From assembly GCA_021831685.1 (NCBI GenBank), contig JAKBMG010000002.1, positions 1-47,989 of the forward strand: a stretch of 47,989 nt of DNA, written 5' to 3'. This DNA comes from Bacteroidota bacterium. Its GTDB lineage: Bacteria > Bacteroidota > Ignavibacteria > Ignavibacteriales > Ignavibacteriaceae. Of the stretch, positions 1 to 7,518 are shown piece after piece (the first letter of the stretch is position 1; every line of letters starts with the position of its first letter). The position numbers were made by a program, and so were the translations under genes. The notes under the pieces are model-generated. The model had not been told where the DNA came from. It saw nothing but the letters and a program-made list of their open reading frames with translations, and did not search any database.

Positions 1-61
1 AAACAGGCAAATGCATGGCAGAAGCATCGAAATAATAGGAACGCAAAAATTAATTGGCAAT

Positions 62-448
62 TTACGACGAAAGATGCTCGCATAAAATTATTGCGTCTTT
101 ATCCGACTTTGCAGAGTTGACATGACAGTAGTAAGGCGGTAAACTACCGCGCGGAATTTTAATAATTAAAATGTATTTGTCTTCTACTTTTTGGACAAGT
201 ATATCCGGCAAAATGGTGGGGTGGCAGTTCTCATAAATTATATTGCTAATCTGTTCTTCTAATTTTATTAAATCTTCTTCCGGGATGCCGGTAATTTCCC
301 TTGGTTCGTTTTTTATTCCGATATAAATCACACCGCCGGCGTCATTGCTAAATGCAACAGCAGTTCTCTCTATTTTATTTCCAGAAGGAAGAGTTTCTTT
401 GAACTCGAGTTTGCGGTTTTCGGCTAGCTCTTTAATATTCTTTTCCAT
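62..448 (-). pseudogene. Truncated AlbA_2 (Schlafen-type) ATP-binding domain protein
   Basis: The 128-residue product matches the N-terminal AlbA_2 domain found in putative transcriptional regulators and Schlafen-like proteins. The hallmark ExKE-like start (E15-F16-K17-E18) and the segment AFSNDAGGVIYIGI (residues 32-45) are present. The family normally continues after the PPYY segment (about residue 103) with a glycine-rich strand ending in a VGS/NR-type motif and then a long C-terminal region. Here the reading frame departs from that pattern and stops about 20 residues later. No other frame clearly restores the family pattern before the window edge, so I read it as a 3'-truncated or frameshifted remnant. 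Function in the family is poorly defined. Confidence 0.6.
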
Positions 449-937
449 AATAACTAACTACCTAATAAGAAAAAGAAGAATATTGCAAACTGATTTTCAC
501 ACTAATATCAAAAACATTCATAGAAAAATTCTTTCAATTTGAATGACCCATTATTGATAAAATTACACTTATTACAAAGTTAGTGAAATTTAGATTTAAT
601 TAGGAAATTATTTAGAAATAGACTTTTAAGGGTTAACGAGATATCTAATAACCAATTCAAAATTAATAGTCATAAATAATTATTTCATTTTTCAAATGGT
701 GAATCCTATGAATTCGTCCAGCATATTTTGCTATCGTGCCTTTCCAAGAAATCGGCATAGAAAATTTGGCGTATAAATTATTATATTAATTCTTCGTTAT
801 ACCAATTGTTAAAAGGTGAGGTTACAACCGAAAAACATTCCTTCAATTAGAACTGTAAAACCTTCTCATGATTAGAAATGCATTGTCTTAGGTATCTGAA
901 GTGATTATCCCGTGAGGATATTTTGGATGAGAACTTG
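449..937. other. Gene-free AT-rich interval
   Basis: Between the AlbA_2 start and the tRNA there are about 490 bases with no convincing coding sequence on either strand; short frames here have no ribosome-binding site or recognisable motif. It would hold the promoter of the minus-strand AlbA_2 gene, but I cannot place a specific site. Confidence 0.5.
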
Positions 938-1021
938 TGCGGAAGACGGGACTTGAACCCGTACGCCAGTTAAGGCACTACCCCCTCAAAGTAGCGTGTA
1001 TACCAATTTCACCACTTCCGC
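938..1021 (-). tRNA. tRNA-Leu, anticodon GAG
   Basis: The minus strand folds as a class II tRNA. The acceptor arms GCGGAAG and CTTCCGC pair perfectly, the T arm is ACGGG-TTCAAGT-CCCGT, and the anticodon stem CTACT/GGTAG encloses the loop TTGAGGG with anticodon GAG (plus-strand ctc at 985-987). A long variable arm and an A discriminator (position 938) fit leucine identity. CCA is not encoded. It lies next to decayed mobile DNA and a toxin-antitoxin pair, consistent with a tRNA-adjacent accessory site. Confidence 0.93.
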
Positions 1022-1242
1022 AAATTTCGTGGGGAAAAATAGCCTTGTTAGACTAAAAAATCAAATTGCAACTGAAATTAAAAATAATTCCCACAAAAAA
1101 ATCGATTCTTTGTGCAAGCTTAAGTAATGCAACTTATCAAGATTATTCCTTAATAAACCCTTTAATCATTCTTTTGACAAAAATTTGCACTTACCCCTAT
1201 ATATTGGATATAAATACCGGTATAATATATTGGGGAAATATA

Positions 1243-1544
1243 ATGAAAACACATCGCATCACTCCTGAGATCAAGGAGTAGATACTCAAATGCATCAGGG
1301 GAGAAGGCATCCCGGTCAATCAGGAAGCGAAGGAACGCGGCATCTCGGATGACACGATCTATAACTGGCTCGGGAAAGGGCTCAAGGAAGCGCCAACCAT
1401 GGGAGAGCGGGTACGCCTCAAACGGCAGAATGAGGAGAACGGCTACCAGGAGTCTTCTATTCTCAGTTCAAGGTGGACCTGAGAAACCCGGCAAGATTCA
1501 AGAATGTGGGAGAACTGGTCTATGAATGTAGAGGGATCCAGTAA
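1243..1544 (+). mobile_element. Decayed IS3-type orfA (HTH_Tnp_1) remnant
   Basis: Starting at ATG 1243 the frame reads MKTHRITPEIKE, then a TAG stop (1279-1281), then continues in the same frame as ILKCIRGEGIPVNQEAKERG and ISDDTIYNWLGKGLKE to a stop at 1480-1482. This is the helix-turn-helix of the transposase orfA family (PF01527 type), interrupted by one nonsense codon and cut short. Bases 1464-1544 stay open in a second frame for 26 codons. The block is visibly GC-richer than its surroundings. No orfB and no terminal inverted repeats were seen, so this is a dead fragment. Confidence 0.7.
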
Positions 1545-1874
1545 TTATGCCGTTAGAACAGGCATCGCTATTTCAACACAGTTTTTTTTAATTTCAGCTA
1601 TAAAAGGATTGGATGAATCAAAATCTTCTTTTGAAACCGGGTGAGGCTCAATTCTTGTGTCGAACTTTGAAGCCAATAACATTAACTGAACCTGCAAGTC
1701 AAATTTGTCGTCATCTTTTAGATTATCTATTACCAGGGCTATATCTATATCACTTGAAGGATTATCTGTTTTACGTGCATAAGAACCAAACAGATATGCT
1801 TTTAACAACCCGCGCCTTTCTTTTGCAACAGCCGCAACATAATATTTTATAATATTATTTGTTCTTTTATCCAT
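1545..1874 (-). CDS. mntA: MntA-like minimal nucleotidyltransferase (antitoxin of a HepT/MntA pair)
   Basis: The 109-residue protein is a minimal nucleotidyltransferase. It has the exact GSX10DXD pattern: G30-S31, then ten residues, then D42-I-D44. In characterised type VII toxin-antitoxin systems such a protein AMPylates and silences the HEPN-domain RNase HepT. Its ATG lies inside the upstream HEPN gene (28-bp overlap), indicating translational coupling. The intact catalytic motif suggests an active enzyme. The symbol is by family and arrangement only. The pair sits beside an IS remnant, as mobile toxin-antitoxin modules often do. Confidence 0.82.
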   Translation of the reverse strand: MDKRTNNIIKYYVAAVAKERRGLLKAYLFGSYARKTDNPSSDIDIALVIDNLKDDDKFDLQVQLMLLASKFDTRIEPHPVSKEDFDSSNPFIAEIKKNCVEIAMPVLTA

Positions 1875-2254
1875 AATCTTATCTCTTTTAATTTATCAAT
1901 CCATTGTTCGGTAAACTCTTGCGTACACTTGTTTTGGAAACTCATTTTGTAGTCGTCATAGCGTGCCTGAATATTAAATGCAGTTATAGTTGCAAGTTCA
2001 GCTTTCTTCCCTTCGTCGAGGCTAATATTTGCAATCTCAGCCAGCCTTAGCAAGTTATGTATAAGAGGCGGATATTCATTTTTTACCTTAACATAATATG
2101 CTTTAAGAAGTTTTTCAACCATTAAATGCCCGATAAATAACGACCAGTTGTAGCGTTTATTACTAAATAAAACCAGCATGGTTTCAAAATCATCATCAGA
2201 GCTTTGAAGCCAATATCTTATTGTTTTATTTTTTTCAAATTGTTCTTTATCCAT
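1847..2254 (-). CDS. hepT: HEPN-domain protein, HepT-like toxin
   Basis: The protein is all-helical, about 135 residues, with the HEPN pattern (PF05168 type): a helix containing the VEKLLKAYY segment, then PPLIHNLLRLAE with the conserved H-N pair near residues 66-67, and an ARYDDY stretch near residues 97-102. HEPN proteins paired with minimal nucleotidyltransferases are usually RNases. A TTG lies two codons upstream (2260), but I prefer ATG 2254. It is the first gene of a two-gene operon with mntA. The strict R-X4-6-H RNase motif of the HepT family is not obvious, so catalytic activity is uncertain. Confidence 0.75.
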   Translation of the reverse strand: MDKEQFEKNKTIRYWLQSSDDDFETMLVLFSNKRYNWSLFIGHLMVEKLLKAYYVKVKNEYPPLIHNLLRLAEIANISLDEGKKAELATITAFNIQARYDDYKMSFQNKCTQEFTEQWIDKLKEIRLWIKEQIIL

Positions 2255-2340
2255 AGACAAATATATGAAATTCTAAAATCAACTTTCAATAATGAAAGAA
2301 ACTCTTAACGATTAGATGCCTTCCTTGTCGATTTCATTCA

Positions 2341-2574
2341 GATAAAGAACAAGCTCAATTGTCATTTCAAAATGATGACATTGTATATAAATTACAAAAA
2401 GAGCAGCTTATTATTTCAGTTATTCAGTCATATTTTCAGTTATGGCAGGCACTGAATGACCTTAAGACCCAAACCATTTCTTTCTTGAGAATATTAGGAA
2501 CTAATTTAGATTCCACTTTGCAGCTTTATCAACATATCGAGGTTGATAGTATAAGTTTTACATTGAATAAACTA
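2341..2574 (+). pseudogene. Remnant of a TolC-family outer-membrane efflux protein
   Basis: The open stretch reads DKEQAQLSFQNDDIVYKLQ followed by QLIISVIQSYFQLWQALNDL. This is the pattern of the long periplasmic helices of TolC/OEP channel proteins (a D-x-E-A-x-L run, then V-x-Q-S/A-Y-x-x-L-x-x-A). There is no proper start, only an internal TTG at 2359, and the frame leaves the family pattern after about 75 codons and runs into palindromic repeats. I read it as a short fossil of an efflux gene. The assignment rests on this one helix. Confidence 0.45.
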
Positions 2575-2638
2575 CCCCGCCGCAAGCGGTCGGGGTATCC
2601 AATCCCAAACACATTAAAAAGATACGCCGCGAGCGGCG
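2575..2638. repeat. Two REP-like GC-rich palindromes
   Basis: Two small GC-rich hairpins in an AT-rich gap: CCCCGCCGC-AA-GCGGTCGGGG at 2575-2595 and CGCCGC-GA-GCGGCG at 2625-2638. They differ sharply in composition from the neighbours and share the core CCGC-NA-GCGG. This is the signature of dispersed palindromic elements rather than of a terminator, since neither is followed by a T run. Confidence 0.6.
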
Positions 2639-2682
2639 GGAAATTAGATTCATAGAGATTAAAAAGACTCTTTCCCTTAATT

Positions 2683-3168
2683 TTATTTTTTATTCATATC
2701 CATAGGCGCATGCATCCGCTGTCTGAATAGCGCATTCCTAATTTCTTCTCTAAATCTCTTCTCAAATACCAAAAGTTTGGCAATTCTATTTTGGTCCAGT
2801 ATATCGCTTAATGAATGGACGAAATTTTCTCTACCCTTCACTAGTTGTCCTTCAATAGAGAAATAATCATTTATAAGCTTATCAACTTGGGGGTCATTGT
2901 TGTTTTTGTCATTGTTAACAAGGTTTTCAAGTTTATCTAGTATATCATTTGATTTGTCGATTAGTTGATGCTGTCCATCCTTAAATTTATCAAATCTGGT
3001 AAAGAAGCGAAGTGTCGTCTCTTCATTCATGTTTAATGTTTCTATCAGCTTAATTTTCTCAAGCTCTTCAATTTTTTTCATAGGTCCCCTATCGCGTCGA
3101 ATGGGCTGTGCAAAGATTACGAATGATGCAGTGATAGTAAGAAATATTATAACAAAAATATTTTTCAT
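2683..3168 (-). CDS. Spy/CpxP/CnrX-like periplasmic protein
   Basis: The 161-residue product starts with a signal peptide (residues 1-20, ending in FAQ). It is then almost entirely charged and helical, with the layout of the Spy/CpxP/CnrX (periplasmic heavy-metal sensor or chaperone) family. The predicted helices include the EELEKIKLIETLNMNEE hairpin and a long basic C-terminal helix. It is the last gene of an operon after an ECF sigma factor and an anti-sigma gene. That order recalls cnrYXH, where the Spy-fold CnrX senses metal and controls the anti-sigma CnrY. A sensor role is inferred from context. Confidence 0.65.
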   Translation of the reverse strand: MKNIFVIIFLTITASFVIFAQPIRRDRGPMKKIEELEKIKLIETLNMNEETTLRFFTRFDKFKDGQHQLIDKSNDILDKLENLVNNDKNNNDPQVDKLINDYFSIEGQLVKGRENFVHSLSDILDQNRIAKLLVFEKRFREEIRNALFRQRMHAPMDMNKK

Positions 3169-3172
3169 TTAA

Positions 3173-3787
3173 TTACCTTCCAAGAATTTTCTGTTTGAGT
3201 ACTTCATTATAAATATTGTCGGCTTCTTTTTCATTTATGTTTTGAAGCAAGCTTGTCAAATCTGAATTGTTACTCGGAGCAACATAACTTAGTTCATCTG
3301 GTGAAAGATCAAGCGCTTTGGTTATCATTGAATTTAGTAGAGAATCATAATGAGATGCCTCATTACTCGAGATATAATTCAAATTAAAATTATCGGAGCT
3401 TGGATCAAGCAAGGTAGAAAAATTCACACCGCTTGAATCAACTACAACGACTTTATTTGGAATAGCTACTTTATTTGATCTTGAAAATACTAATACAAAG
3501 ACTAAAGCAACCGCTAAAAGCGTGGAAAGACTTAGGGTTAGTTTCGGTACAACTCCGTACCTTTTCAGAACGGATTGCCTTGTTCTAAACTTAGGGATAG
3601 TTTCGATAAAATAGGATTCGTCGACTTCAATATCCCGGAGTTGAGACAGATTTTCTTTAAATTTTTTATACTGTTGAAATTCACTCTGCAAACCTGGCGA
3701 AGCTTTGAGCTCATTTTCAAATGAGGCTTTTTCTGCTTGGCTCAATTGGTCATCAAGATATTCAATTATTTTATTGTTAGTTTTCAT
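3173..3787 (-). CDS. Single-pass anti-sigma factor
   Basis: The 204-residue protein has an N-terminal cytoplasmic region of about 80 residues (with the 'LDDQLSQAEKASFENELKAS' pattern typical of anti-sigma N-termini), one membrane span at about 82-101, and a periplasmic C-terminal half. No H-x3-C-x2-C zinc motif is seen, so it is not a ZAS-type anti-sigma. The gene overlaps the sigma gene by 11 bp and precedes a Spy-like gene by 4 bp, showing tight co-expression. It most likely holds the upstream ECF sigma at the membrane until an envelope signal arrives. Confidence 0.72.
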   Translation of the reverse strand: MKTNNKIIEYLDDQLSQAEKASFENELKASPGLQSEFQQYKKFKENLSQLRDIEVDESYFIETIPKFRTRQSVLKRYGVVPKLTLSLSTLLAVALVFVLVFSRSNKVAIPNKVVVVDSSGVNFSTLLDPSSDNFNLNYISSNEASHYDSLLNSMITKALDLSPDELSYVAPSNNSDLTSLLQNINEKEADNIYNEVLKQKILGR

Positions 3788-4331
3788 TGTTTTGCATTAT
3801 CTCCATAATTTTTTTCATAGCATGAAAATAATTTGCTTTCAAACCGCCGGTGGTTATACCGGTAATTTCAGAAATTTCTTCATAGCTCATTTCATCAAAA
3901 TTCCTCATTATAAAAACTTCACGCTGGCGCAGAGGAACTTTTTGAAGAGCCTTTTCAAGCCTATCTAATTTTTCTTTAGTTTCCAGATCTTTAATAACGT
4001 CCTCGCTGCTACTGACGGATTTTGCTTCAAGATCGTCAAAAGAAAATATTTGTCTAAGATTTCTTTTCTTTAAGTAGTTGATACTTCTGGTAGATGTTAT
4101 TTTATATATCCAAGTATAAAGAGAAGATTTGAATTGGAAATCTTTGAGTTTATTATAAAGAACTATTAATACTTCCTGAACGACTTCATCAGCGTCTAGA
4201 TGATTGCCGGTCATCCTTCTTGCATGCCAGTAAATCTTTTGCTGATACTTTAAAACAATTTTATTAAATGCGGCTTGGTTACCTGAAATAAAACTGTTTA
4301 CAAGTTCAAAATCATTGTCGGTATCAGTCAT
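3777..4331 (-). CDS. ECF-family RNA polymerase sigma factor
   Basis: The 184-residue protein has sigma region 2 (about 10-95, including the ADEVVQEVLIVLYNKL recognition segment and the TWIYKI stretch) and sigma region 4 (about 125-178, with PLRQREVFIMRNFDEMSYEE and a helix-turn-helix). Regions 1 and 3 are absent, as expected for group IV sigma factors. It leads the operon with the anti-sigma gene and a Spy-like gene and is divergent from a second Spy-like gene at 4454. That gene is probably one of its targets, although no -35/-10 pair can be assigned with certainty. Confidence 0.92.
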   Translation of the reverse strand: MTDTDNDFELVNSFISGNQAAFNKIVLKYQQKIYWHARRMTGNHLDADEVVQEVLIVLYNKLKDFQFKSSLYTWIYKITSTRSINYLKKRNLRQIFSFDDLEAKSVSSSEDVIKDLETKEKLDRLEKALQKVPLRQREVFIMRNFDEMSYEEISEITGITTGGLKANYFHAMKKIMEIMQNNEN

Positions 4332-4372
4332 TCAGCTCTTTTATTTTCTATGTTTTTGACAAGAATTGTGGT

Positions 4373-4407
4373 TTTTTGGTTTAAACTTTTTTACTTTAAA
4401 CCAAAAA
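4373..4407. promoter_or_regulatory. 13-bp perfect inverted repeat in a divergent promoter region
   Basis: TTTTTGGTTTAAA (4373-4385) and TTTAAACCAAAAA (4395-4407) are perfect inverse copies separated by nine bases. They lie between the divergent ECF sigma gene and the plus-strand Spy-like gene, 46 bp upstream of the latter's ATG. The position fits an operator or a 5'-leader hairpin; no T-run terminator context is needed here. The factor that would bind is unknown. Confidence 0.55.
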
Positions 4408-4453
4408 TACATCTTCAATGTCAAAATGACAAAACATAAAGAAAGGTTCAAAA

Positions 4454-4969
4454 ATGAAAAAGACATCAGTAATTGCAGTAGCAATTTTAGCTTTAGCATT
4501 TATTTTTTCTTCAGCCGCATTTTCGCAGCCAGCCGGAATGAACGGTAAAATGGGTAAGGGTATGGGTGCCGGAATGAGAATGGGAATGAAAAAAGAGATG
4601 AGGGGCGGTTTTCCGATGTTAATGGCAAAGTTGAAATTAACCGATCAGCAAAAGGAAAAAATTGCGGGTTTAAGGCTTGATTTCCAGAAAAATATGATCG
4701 ATTTGAAGGCAAATCTTGCAAAAAGTAAGCTTGCCTTAAAAGAATTAACAATGAAGTCTGATTTCGCAAGAAACGATGTTCTTGCCGCTGTCGGAAACAT
4801 TAACAATGCAAAAGATGCTATTGCGACGGCAATGGCAAATCACATGCTTGATGTTTATGCTTTGCTTACGCCTGAACAACAGAAAATTGTTCGCGCGGAG
4901 AGATTCCTAGGAGGAATGAGACATCCTATGATGGATAAGTTTCGACGTGAATGCAGAATGATGAAATAG
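4454..4969 (+). CDS. Met-rich Spy/CpxP-family periplasmic protein
   Basis: The 171-residue protein has a signal peptide (about 1-24), a Met/Gly-rich linker (residues 29-57) and two family LTxxQ signatures: LTDQQ at 62-66 and LTPEQQ at 138-143. In Spy and CpxP these mark the paired helical hairpins of the periplasmic chaperone. The Met-rich linker and the MRHPMMDKF tail would suit soft-metal (copper or silver) binding, which is inference. It is transcribed divergently from the ECF sigma operon, which carries its own Spy-like gene, and ends at a strong terminator. Confidence 0.78.
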   Translation: MKKTSVIAVAILALAFIFSSAAFSQPAGMNGKMGKGMGAGMRMGMKKEMRGGFPMLMAKLKLTDQQKEKIAGLRLDFQKNMIDLKANLAKSKLALKELTMKSDFARNDVLAAVGNINNAKDAIATAMANHMLDVYALLTPEQQKIVRAERFLGGMRHPMMDKFRRECRMMK

Positions 4970-4970
4970 C

Positions 4971-5000
4971 AAAAAAAGCCGGGTTTAACCCGGCTTTTTT
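4971..5000. terminator. Bidirectional intrinsic terminator
   Basis: A perfect GCCGGGTT-AA-CCCGGC-type stem is preceded by seven A and followed by six T, so it works in both directions. It separates the convergent plus-strand Spy gene (stop 4969) and the minus-strand SDR gene (stop 5005). Confidence 0.93.
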
Positions 5001-5004
5001 ATTT

Positions 5005-5721
5005 TTATAAATCACCTTCCATCGGTCTAAGCAGGATTTCTTCAGTAATTAAATTTTCTTTTTGCAAATAGGCCCAGGCAATTATCTTTGCGATTTCTTC
5101 ACTTTTCATCATACGCCCGTGGTTTTTTTCTTTAATTTCGGGAGACCACATTTCAGTGCTTGTAGCTCCTGGCATAATGTTAATTATTTTAATATTATAC
5201 TTTCTAACTTCTTCGCGTAATGAATTTGTATAGCCTAGAAGTCCCATCTTCGATGCAGTATATGCAGAGCTATTAGTAAAAACTTTGTGAGTTACAACAG
5301 AAAGGATGTTAATTATAGTCCCTCCTCGCCTTTCAATCATGCAAGGAAGGACGGCTTTGATGGAATAAATTGCACCTAATAAATTTGTATTAATTATGTT
5401 TTTAATTTCTTGAATTGAATTTTGTTCAGCAGTTTTGAACGAAGTAACACCTGCATTATTTACCAGGCAGTCAATTTGGTTGGTAACTAAAATTTTTTTG
5501 ACAGTTTGAACTACATTCGAATAAGAACTTACATTGCAAGGGTATACATCCACGTTTAATTTTGCTGCAGATATTTCGGAATTAATTTTTGAAAGCTCTG
5601 ATTCCCGCCTTGCTGAAACAAAAACTTTCGCTCCGGTTTTTGCAAATTCAATAGCAGCAGCTTTTCCAATGCCGGAACTTGCTCCAGTAATCCAGACCCC
5701 GGGTTGACTCTTATCACTCAT
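5005..5721 (-). CDS. Short-chain dehydrogenase/reductase, candidate sepiapterin reductase
   Basis: A classical 238-residue SDR. It has the nucleotide-binding TGASSGIG (12-19), NNAG (88-91) and catalytic S141, Y154 and K158. An arginine pair after the second strand (SARRE, 36-40) suggests NADPH preference. The ATG overlaps the stop of folE (ATGA) and folE follows a PTPS gene. GTP cyclohydrolase I, PTPS and an NADPH SDR are exactly the three steps of tetrahydrobiopterin synthesis, so sepiapterin reductase is the most economical role. SDR sequence alone does not give the substrate; a generic oxidoreductase is the alternative. Confidence 0.75.
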   Translation of the reverse strand: MSDKSQPGVWITGASSGIGKAAAIEFAKTGAKVFVSARRESELSKINSEISAAKLNVDVYPCNVSSYSNVVQTVKKILVTNQIDCLVNNAGVTSFKTAEQNSIQEIKNIINTNLLGAIYSIKAVLPCMIERRGGTIINILSVVTHKVFTNSSAYTASKMGLLGYTNSLREEVRKYNIKIINIMPGATSTEMWSPEIKEKNHGRMMKSEEIAKIIAWAYLQKENLITEEILLRPMEGDL

Positions 5722-6284
5722 AAACTTTTGATAGCAATTAAGTTAAGGAATTCCGTCCTTGTCCTAGCATCTTCTTTGAACAATCCATGCACAGCGCTTG
5801 CAGTTGCCGAAGAATTTTGTTTTTCCACACCCCGCATCATCATGCACATGTGATTTGCTTCAGAGACCACGGCTACGCCTTTCGGCTCTATATATTTATT
5901 AATTGTATCGGCAATTTGCTGAGTCATTCTTTCCTGCACTTGAAGCCGGCGGGAAAATATTTCAACTATTCTTGGGATCTTGCTAAGTCCGATTATTTTT
6001 CCGTTCGGGATATAGGCTACATGAACTTTACCGAAGAACGGCAGTAAATGATGTTCGCACAAACTATAAAAGTCTATATCTTTTACTAAGACCATCTCAT
6101 CATATTTTTCATTAAAGATTGCGCCGTTTAAAGTTTTTTCTATTTGTTTACTGTATCCGGAAGTTAAAAATTCATAGGCTTTACCAACTCGTTTAGGAGT
6201 AGATAACAAACCTTCGCGATTAGGGTCTTCACCAACTTCGATTAATAATTCCCTTACGAGCTTTTGCATCTTTTCTTGATTCAA
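5718..6284 (-). CDS. folE: GTP cyclohydrolase I
   Basis: The 188-residue enzyme converts GTP to 7,8-dihydroneopterin triphosphate, the entry to folate and biopterin synthesis. Zinc ligands are visible at C76 and H79 (in LCEHHLLPF) and C147 (in [10 protein letters not shown]), together with the [20 protein letters not shown]-type core. I chose the TTG start at 6284 because a strong AAAGGAG lies seven bases upstream, while the next ATG (6269) would be 22 bases away. It is three bases downstream of the PTPS stop and overlaps the SDR gene, so all three are co-translated. Confidence 0.95.
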   Translation of the reverse strand: MNQEKMQKLVRELLIEVGEDPNREGLLSTPKRVGKAYEFLTSGYSKQIEKTLNGAIFNEKYDEMVLVKDIDFYSLCEHHLLPFFGKVHVAYIPNGKIIGLSKIPRIVEIFSRRLQVQERMTQQIADTINKYIEPKGVAVVSEANHMCMMMRGVEKQNSSATASAVHGLFKEDARTRTEFLNLIAIKSL

Positions 6285-6286
6285 AA

Positions 6287-6694
6287 CTATTCTCCTTTAT
6301 ATTCAAAATAATTATTTTCTGTTTCGTAAAGCTTTACCGAGTAAAGTTTTCCGGTAGGAATTTTATTTACCAGTTCATTCCAAATTCCGATAGTAATATT
6401 TTCGGCTGTAGGGATTACGCCTTTCAAAAAATCTGTTTCTAGATTTAAGTTCTTATGATCGACTTTATCGAGGACATTTTGGTTAATTAGATCACGCAAT
6501 ATTTTCAAATCAATTAAGAAACCTGTATCCGGGTCTACTTCGCCCGCAACCACAACTTCCAGCACATAATTATGACCATGCCAGTTTGGATTACTGCACT
6601 TTCCAAAAATATCAATATTTTCTTCATCGCTTAAATTAGGATTAAATAAGCGATGCGCAGCATTAAACGTAGACCGTCTTGTTGCATATATCAT
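6287..6694 (-). CDS. 6-pyruvoyl-tetrahydropterin synthase (PTPS type)
   Basis: The 135-residue protein belongs to the PTPS/QueD family. The metal ligands H14, H39 and H41, catalytic C33, D79 and H80, and E124 correspond to H23, H48, H50, C42, D88, H89 and E133 of mammalian PTPS, all at a constant offset of nine with no gap. The motif spacing is C-x5-HGH, as in true PTPS, not C-x3-HGH as in QueD, and the end ([15 protein letters not shown]) resembles the eukaryotic enzyme. Its neighbours are folE and an SDR. It should convert dihydroneopterin triphosphate to 6-pyruvoyl-tetrahydropterin; a QueD role is less likely. Confidence 0.85.
   Translation of the reverse strand: MIYATRRSTFNAAHRLFNPNLSDEENIDIFGKCSNPNWHGHNYVLEVVVAGEVDPDTGFLIDLKILRDLINQNVLDKVDHKNLNLETDFLKGVIPTAENITIGIWNELVNKIPTGKLYSVKLYETENNYFEYKGE
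6292..6298 (-). promoter_or_regulatory. Ribosome-binding site that fixes a TTG start for folE
   Basis: The minus strand carries AAAGGAG inside the last codons of the PTPS gene, seven bases from TTG 6284. It supports the TTG over the downstream ATG as the initiation codon of folE. Confidence 0.7.
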
Positions 6695-6712
6695 TTTAAA
6701 CCCTTTTAATGT

Positions 6713-7174
6713 TTATTCAGATTTTAATACCTCGAGTACTTCATTATGATGATTTGAAACCTTAACCTTATTAAAAATCTTTTTGATTTTCCCATCGCCA
6801 TCTATAACGAAAGTGGTTCGTTCAATCCCCATATATTTTTTCCCGTACATATTTTTTTCTTTCCAGACGTCATATTTTTCCAGAACCTCTTTGCTTTCAT
6901 CGCTTAGAAGGCTAAACGGCAAACCAAATTTAGCAATAAATTTCTTATGTGAAGCTTCTGAATCCGGGCTGATACCGAGAATTACAGCATTAATATTCTG
7001 AAATTTAGGAAATTCATCCCTAAAGTTGCAAGCTTCAGTTGTACAGCCAGGCGTGTCGTCTTTAGGATAGAAATAAAGTATTACATCTTTTCCCTTAAAA
7101 TCATTCAATGAAACGGTTTTACCGTCTTGATCTTTTAATTTAAAAGCCGGGGCTTTTTTACCTTCTTCTAACAT
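6713..7174 (-). CDS. bcp: Thioredoxin-dependent thiol peroxidase (Bcp/PrxQ)
   Basis: The 153-residue peroxiredoxin has the PrxQ signature TPGCTTEAC, with peroxidatic C44 and resolving C49 five residues apart, and a conserved thioredoxin fold start (YFYPKDD). It reduces hydrogen peroxide and organic peroxides using thioredoxin. It lies between a rhodanese gene and the PTPS gene in a minus-strand run with short gaps, and a second peroxiredoxin sits two genes upstream. Confidence 0.92.
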   Translation of the reverse strand: MLEEGKKAPAFKLKDQDGKTVSLNDFKGKDVILYFYPKDDTPGCTTEACNFRDEFPKFQNINAVILGISPDSEASHKKFIAKFGLPFSLLSDESKEVLEKYDVWKEKNMYGKKYMGIERTTFVIDGDGKIKKIFNKVKVSNHHNEVLEVLKSE

Positions 7175-7191
7175 TTTAATCCTCCAATATT

Positions 7192-7512
7192 TTAATAAAC
7201 AGCAATTGAGTTATCAATATCTTCTGACCAGGAATTGATACCTCCTCTTAAATTAGTAACATTTTTAAAACCATTTTCGATAAGATAATTACAGACAGCA
7301 TAACTTCTTGTGCCGTGATGACAATAGACAATAATATTTTCATCTGGACTAAGCTTGGAAAGATGGTCTCCAAAGTTGCTAAGGGGCATTAATTCAGAAT
7401 TTTCTAATTTAGCAATTTGATATTCCCATTCTTCGCGTACATCAACTAAGCGTATATTTTTTTCTTTATCCAAAATTTCTTTGATTTCAACAGGAGAAAA
7501 ATTCTTAATCAT
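7192..7512 (-). CDS. Single-domain rhodanese-like protein
   Basis: A 106-residue single rhodanese domain with the active-site loop CHHGTRS and the catalytic cysteine at C64. Such proteins carry persulfide sulfur (thiosulfate or glutathione-persulfide sulfurtransferase type). There is no signal peptide, so it is cytoplasmic. It is flanked by two peroxiredoxin genes in the same operon (gaps of 6 and 17 bases), which suggests a thiol or sulfane-sulfur stress module; the exact donor and acceptor cannot be read from sequence. Confidence 0.9.
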   Translation of the reverse strand: MIKNFSPVEIKEILDKEKNIRLVDVREEWEYQIAKLENSELMPLSNFGDHLSKLSPDENIIVYCHHGTRSYAVCNYLIENGFKNVTNLRGGINSWSEDIDNSIAVY

Positions 7513-7518
7513 TTTAGT

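Noticed and set aside
6287-6694. QueD (queuosine pathway)
   Set aside because: The C-x5-HGH spacing and constant offset to mammalian PTPS residues fit PTPS better, and no other queuosine precursor gene is adjacent.
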